This document shows, piece after piece, positions 14,934-18,062 of a stretch of 18,062 nucleotides of DNA (position 1 is the first letter of the stretch; every line of letters begins with the position of its first letter). The DNA lies in the NCBI GenBank assembly GCA_017618435.1, contig JAFZUH010000315.1, positions 1-18,062 of the forward strand. The letters run 5' to 3'. The notes beneath the pieces are model-generated. The model was not told the origin of the DNA and made no database searches. It saw nothing but the letters and a program-made list of their open reading frames with translations. The position numbers were made by a program, and so were the translations under genes. The stretch comes from Bacteroidales bacterium. GTDB taxonomy: Bacteria; Bacteroidota; Bacteroidia; Bacteroidales; WCHB1-69.

Positions 14934-16385
14934 ATGGAAATAATAGAATTGAGAAAACTGGTTGATAGACTTGTTTCACTATCTAAAGAATCAGAAACGG
15001 TGGAGTTTAAGGAAAACTTTCACAACAAGGAAGAAATTGGAGAACGTATCTCAGCATTGTCCAATAGTGCGTGTCTGCTCAACCAGCCTTATTCCTATCT
15101 TGTATTTGGTATTGAAAACAACACTCATACTATTAAAGGCACAACCTTCCGTTCCAAGAAATACATGGTGGGCAACGAAGAGTTGGAAATTTGGTTGTTA
15201 AACAGACTCAATCCAAGAATAGATTTCCAATGCTTTGATTTCGAGTATCAAGAGGGGATTCAACTCGCTCTATACAAGATTCCTGCCACCGAAAATGTAC
15301 CGGTAAAATTTCTGAATGTTGGTTATGTACGGGTCAACAGTTCTACAAGAAAACTTATTGATTACCCTGAAAAGGAAAAACAGATCTGGAAAAACGAATT
15401 AACAGAAAAATTTTTGCTCAACACTGCACTAAAGAATCTGACGTTTTCTGACATCCCCAAATACTTGAGCACTGAGACCTATTTTGACCTGATGCATCTG
15501 CCGTATCCATCTACTCTAGAGAATGTCGCACTTCGCTTGAAAGAGGAGAATATCATTAACGAATATGAAGGTCAGTATGCCATAACAAATCTAGGAGCAC
15601 TTCTATTTGCTAAGAATCTAAAAGACTTCTCCATTTTGGATAGAAAAGCCATCAGAGTTATCAAGTACAAAGGCAGCAACAAGGTGGAAACCGAAAGAGA
15701 TATTATTGGCAACAAAGGATATGCCCTCGGTTTTATAGGACTTTTGGAATGGATAAACGGGCAATTGCCAGCCAATGAGGAGATTGGAAAATCTTTAAGG
15801 AAAGATGTTCGCATGTATCCCGAAATTGCCATTCGTGAACTTGTCGCCAACTCGATTATTCACCAAGATTTTTCTGTCAAAGGTTTCCCAACCATCGAAA
15901 TCTATGATGATCGTATTGAATTCTCCAATCCAGGGCAGCCCATCATTCATTCTGACCGATTCATTGACGAATACGGTTCGCGAAACGAACGTTTGGCCGA
16001 TATTATGCGAAGGATGGGATTTTGTGAGGAAAAGGGCAGCGGTTTAGACAAAACCATTTTTTACGTGGAACTATATCAACTGCCACCTATCAAAATCACC
16101 ATACAGGAGAACAGGACCATTGTTACTCTTTTTGCATATAAAGCTTTGAACAATATGGATAAATCGGAACGAAAAAACGCCTGCTATCAACATGCATGTC
16201 TGAAATATGTTTCCAACGAAAAAATGACCAATCAAACGTTTCGAGACAGGCTTGGCATTGAAGAACACAATTCAGCATTAGCCTCACGCATCATAAAGGA
16301 CACATTAGAGGCAAAACTAATCAAAGAAGAGAACCCGGAGAATCAATCTCGAAAATACCGGAAATACATCCCATGGTGGGCTTAA
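14934..16385 (+). CDS. AlbA_2 (Schlafen-like) and GHKL-ATPase domain protein, putative regulator
   Basis: 483 aa. The N-terminal AlbA_2/Schlafen-type domain (about 1-150) has the typical E24-F-K-E27 (VEFKENF) and the LVFGIENN and GYVRVNSSTRK segments. A GHKL-type ATP-binding domain of the HATPase_c_4 class covers about 270-400: the N box E302xxxN306xxxH310 (RELVANSIIHQDF), IEFSNPGQP, and a glycine box KGSGL (367-371). The C-terminus is a winged-helix-like segment ending RKYRKYIPWWA. Proteins of this architecture are usually annotated as transcriptional regulators or RecG-like ATP-binding proteins; some AlbA_2/Schlafen proteins are linked with defence or RNA binding. The true role here is unknown. 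It lies between 93-nt direct repeats and inside a segment bounded by nifJ tails, next to a restriction system, which suggests an accessory, transferred gene. Confidence 0.88.
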   Translation: MEIIELRKLVDRLVSLSKESETVEFKENFHNKEEIGERISALSNSACLLNQPYSYLVFGIENNTHTIKGTTFRSKKYMVGNEELEIWLLNRLNPRIDFQCFDFEYQEGIQLALYKIPATENVPVKFLNVGYVRVNSSTRKLIDYPEKEKQIWKNELTEKFLLNTALKNLTFSDIPKYLSTETYFDLMHLPYPSTLENVALRLKEENIINEYEGQYAITNLGALLFAKNLKDFSILDRKAIRVIKYKGSNKVETERDIIGNKGYALGFIGLLEWINGQLPANEEIGKSLRKDVRMYPEIAIRELVANSIIHQDFSVKGFPTIEIYDDRIEFSNPGQPIIHSDRFIDEYGSRNERLADIMRRMGFCEEKGSGLDKTIFYVELYQLPPIKITIQENRTIVTLFAYKALNNMDKSERKNACYQHACLKYVSNEKMTNQTFRDRLGIEEHNSALASRIIKDTLEAKLIKEENPENQSRKYRKYIPWWA

Positions 16386-16477
16386 TCTTATTTGATGGTT
16401 ATTTGATAAAATGTCCCGTTTTGCTAAATAGTCGCTGATTATCAGTAAGTTATTGTTTGATGGTTATTTGATAGAAA
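16385..16477. repeat. 93-nt direct repeat, right copy
   Basis: It starts on the last base of the AlbA-domain gene stop codon. It repeats the left copy: dimer TTATTTGATGGTTATTTGAT (16388-16407), CTGATTATCAG (16435-16445), and a second dimer with a TTGTTTGATGG variant. The middle part between dimers has diverged most. Confidence 0.8.
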
Positions 16478-16481
16478 GCAT

Positions 16482-16547
16482 AAAAACAGAACAATTTGCC
16501 AAACTTCGCTACGAAGGCTATAAAAAGCTGAGCGAAGGGAAGTAATT
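16482..16547 (+). pseudogene. Second copy of the nifJ 3' end (fragment)
   Basis: 66 bases matching 14456-14521, encoding KTEQFAKLRYEGYKKLSEGK and a stop. The two base differences from intact nifJ are synonymous, so the copy diverged while under protein-level constraint, for example in another strain's nifJ. The sequence after the stop differs from that after intact nifJ. It marks the right boundary of an inserted segment. There is no start codon, so it is not a gene on its own. Confidence 0.88.
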
Positions 16548-16600
16548 CTTATGGAATCCATGTAGAGTCGATTAAATATTGGCACTACATTACAATAATA

Positions 16601-16642
16601 GGTCGCATCCGTAAAAATGATGGATGCGACCTTTGCTTTTTT
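16601..16642. terminator. Intrinsic terminator
   Basis: GGTCGCATCC (16601-16610) pairs with GGATGCGACC (16622-16631) and is followed by TTTGCTTTTTTTT. It separates the inserted segment from the next gene. Bases 16548-16600 show nothing else. Confidence 0.8.
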
Positions 16643-16645
16643 TTG

Positions 16646-16653
16646 TACCTTTG
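16646..16653 (+). promoter_or_regulatory. -7 element of the small membrane protein gene
   Basis: TACCTTTG fits TAnnTTTG, 20 bases before the ATG at 16674, just after the terminator T run. Confidence 0.5.
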
Positions 16654-16673
16654 TCGGCACAAACTAATTCCTT

Positions 16674-16874
16674 ATGTCAATCTCAGAAATCGTGATATTG
16701 GTGGCCGTCATTCTGGTCTATATCGGATGGGTGCTGTTCAACGGGTTCTTGGCACGGGTGCGGAACCACTCGTTTTGGACGTGGTTCGGCATTTCGCTGT
16801 GCATCTTGCCGCTGTTCACCATGATCGCGGTGCTGGTGTATTGCAAGGAGGACAATACGCATGCTGTGCCGTAA
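16674..16874 (+). CDS. Small two-helix membrane protein
   Basis: 66 aa. Two hydrophobic segments are visible: about residues 4-26 (EIVILVAVILVYIGWVLFNG) and 36-57 (WTWFGISLCILPLFTMIAVL), joined by a short basic loop (ARVRNHS), with a hydrophilic tail. It would be an inner-membrane protein of unknown function. This frame is preferred over the overlapping one starting at 16643 because it gives coherent transmembrane helices and a properly spaced promoter. A 60-base sample (16741-16800) is 58% GC, clearly above the AT-rich genes to the left, so its origin may differ. Confidence 0.65.
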   Translation: MSISEIVILVAVILVYIGWVLFNGFLARVRNHSFWTWFGISLCILPLFTMIAVLVYCKEDNTHAVP

Positions 16875-16952
16875 AATAGAGGACATCAGCCAATAATACT
16901 ATATTCGTAAAATTTCTACTACAATATTTTTAGTTTGTATTAATATTTTTAT

Positions 16953-16960
16953 TACCTTTG
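16953..16960 (+). promoter_or_regulatory. -7 element of the restriction-modification operon
   Basis: TACCTTTG fits TAnnTTTG, 28 bases before the hsdS start. Confidence 0.55.
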
Positions 16961-16969
16961 CAGCATTAA

Positions 16970-16984
16970 AGTAATTAGATTACT
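16970..16984. promoter_or_regulatory. Palindrome before hsdS, possible operator
   Basis: AGTAAT (16970-16975) and ATTACT (16979-16984) form a perfect 6-3-6 inverted repeat between the -7 element and the hsdS start. A repressor site here would suit a restriction operon, but this is inference and the palindrome is short. Confidence 0.3.
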
Positions 16985-16988
16985 AAAC

Positions 16989-17549
16989 ATGAAAAAAGTT
17001 AAATTAAAAGATATATCAAAAGTGTTGTCAGGCGTGTATTTACGACCTTCTCCGACGGGAGAGGTAACCTATCTGCAGGCCTCGGATTTGCAAGCGTCTC
17101 CGTCGGAGAAAACCACCTTGAAGGTAGATTTTGTTCCAAAACTGAGTCGATACCTGCTACAAAAAGGGGATATTCTGTTTGCAGGGAAGGGCACCAAGTA
17201 CCTTTGCCAAACCTTCAACCTGGATATTCAAGCGGTACCTTCCACTACATTATATATGATATGTCCGAATCGAGAGCGGGTGCTCCCCGAGTACCTTTGC
17301 TGGTTTTTGAATCTCCCGCAAACAGAAACAACCATCAAAGCAATGCAAGTGGGAAGCAGCATGCCGATGATTCTCAAATCTTCATTGGAAGATCTGGAGG
17401 TTCCTGTTCCCGATCTTGCCACACAATCTCATATCTTGAAAATAGCGAATTTGCAACAGCGTGAGCAGCAACTGCTCTCGGAAATTTCTGAAAAACGCGC
17501 CCAAATAACCAACCAGATACTTTTAAAATTTATAAACGAAGACAAATAA
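16989..17549 (+). CDS. hsdS: Type I restriction-modification specificity subunit, half-size
   Basis: 186 aa with a single target recognition domain (about 1-145) and one helical spacer (about 146-186, ILKIANLQQREQQLLSEISEKR). Family features are the KLKDISKVLSGVYLRP start, ISxYLLQKGDILFA-like core (RYLLQKGDILFAGKG), and the LEDLEVPVPDLATQSHI segment at the end of the domain. Full-length HsdS has two such halves (roughly 400 aa), so this is a half-subunit that would pair as a dimer to read a symmetric target, or a locus rearranged by loss of one half. It lies upstream of hsdM, ten bases apart, an unusual order. It gives DNA target choice to the methylase and nuclease complex. Confidence 0.85.
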   Translation: MKKVKLKDISKVLSGVYLRPSPTGEVTYLQASDLQASPSEKTTLKVDFVPKLSRYLLQKGDILFAGKGTKYLCQTFNLDIQAVPSTTLYMICPNRERVLPEYLCWFLNLPQTETTIKAMQVGSSMPMILKSSLEDLEVPVPDLATQSHILKIANLQQREQQLLSEISEKRAQITNQILLKFINEDK

Positions 17550-17559
17550 AAGTTAAAAT

Positions 17560-18062
17560 ATGGAAACTTCAAAAATTACTCAAGAAGATATCAACCGTAC
17601 CGTATGGAAAGCATGTGATACTTTCCGCGGCGTTATTGACCCGAGCCAATACAAGGACTACATCCTCACGATGCTGTTCCTTAAATATGTCAGCGATGTG
17701 TATAAGTCCAAGCTGAATGACTACCTTAAGAAATACGATGGCGATCTGGAACGTGCAGAGCGTGCCATGCGTCACGAGCGTTTCGTGGTGCCCGAGAAGA
17801 GTTCGTTCGACTACCTTTACGAGCATCGGAACGCCACCAACATCGGCGAACTGATTGACGAAGCATTAGCCGACCTCGAAGACGCCAACCGCGAGAAGAT
17901 GAGCAGCGAGGATGGCAGCAGCATCTTCCGCAATATCAGCTTCAACAGCGCCAACTTGGGTGAAACGAAAGAGAAAAATGCCCGTCTGCGCAACCTCTTG
18001 CAGGACTTCTGCGGGGTGGACTTGGACGAGTCGCATTTGGAGAACAACGACATCATTGGCGA
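17560..18062 (+). CDS. hsdM: Type I restriction-modification methyltransferase subunit, N-terminal part
   Basis: Partial: 167 codons from the ATG, running off the window edge. The start METSKITQEDINRTVWKACD and the segment DPSQYKDYILTMLFLKYVSD are the characteristic HsdM N-terminal helical domain. The adenine-methylase motifs lie beyond the end. It would methylate adenine in the target chosen by HsdS and be needed for restriction. Ten bases separate it from hsdS, so the two are co-transcribed. A 60-base sample (17761-17820) is 57% GC, unlike the AT-rich genes at the left of the window, so it may have been acquired by transfer. An hsdR gene is expected downstream. Confidence 0.92.
   Translation, partial: METSKITQEDINRTVWKACDTFRGVIDPSQYKDYILTMLFLKYVSDVYKSKLNDYLKKYDGDLERAERAMRHERFVVPEKSSFDYLYEHRNATNIGELIDEALADLEDANREKMSSEDGSSIFRNISFNSANLGETKEKNARLRNLLQDFCGVDLDESHLENNDIIG

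Noticed and set aside
14806..16477. CRISPR-like or iteron origin reading of the TTATTTGATGG repeats
   Set aside because: There are only two dimers per side with no regular spacers, and no Cas or replication initiator gene nearby.

Overview
The window looks like the chromosome of an uncultured member of the Bacteroidota, probably Bacteroidales. Three things point there: several secreted proteins carry C-terminal type IX secretion (T9SS) sorting domains, several genes are preceded by the TAnnTTTG -7 promoter element of that phylum, and most of the sequence is AT-rich. No rRNA, tRNA, CRISPR array or transposase was seen.

Region 1 (1-5290) is a tandem duplication of a two-gene cassette. Gene A is a small secreted protein with a T9SS sorting domain. 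Gene B is a secreted protein with a conserved Bacteroidota N-terminal domain, a coiled-coil stalk and a C-terminal C-type-lectin-like (FISUMP/FGE-like) domain. The last 58 codons of the two B genes have equal length, differ at 40 of 177 bases (35 of them at codon positions 1 and 2), begin after 36 identical bases and end in a conserved G/C-rich block. This is the layout of variable regions (VRs) of a diversity-generating retroelement (DGR). No reverse transcriptase or template repeat lies in the window, so they would have to act from elsewhere.

Region 2 (5163-5605) has no gene. It holds a terminator and several palindromic repeats. Region 3 (5606-10823) is a likely operon of two exported serine peptidases: an S9 prolyl-oligopeptidase-family enzyme and an S8 subtilisin with a T9SS sorting domain.

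Region 4 (10977-14574) is nifJ, a full-length pyruvate:ferredoxin oxidoreductase with its own terminator.

Region 5 (14520-16547) looks like an inserted accessory segment. It carries an AlbA_2/GHKL-ATPase regulator-like gene between two 93-nt direct repeats, and ends with a second 66-nt copy of the nifJ 3' end. The two nifJ tails differ only by two synonymous changes. Region 6 (16548-18062) has a terminator, a two-helix membrane peptide and the start of a type I restriction-modification operon (half-size hsdS, then hsdM cut by the window edge), in more GC-rich DNA. Regions 5 and 6 together resemble an accessory/defence island next to a housekeeping gene.
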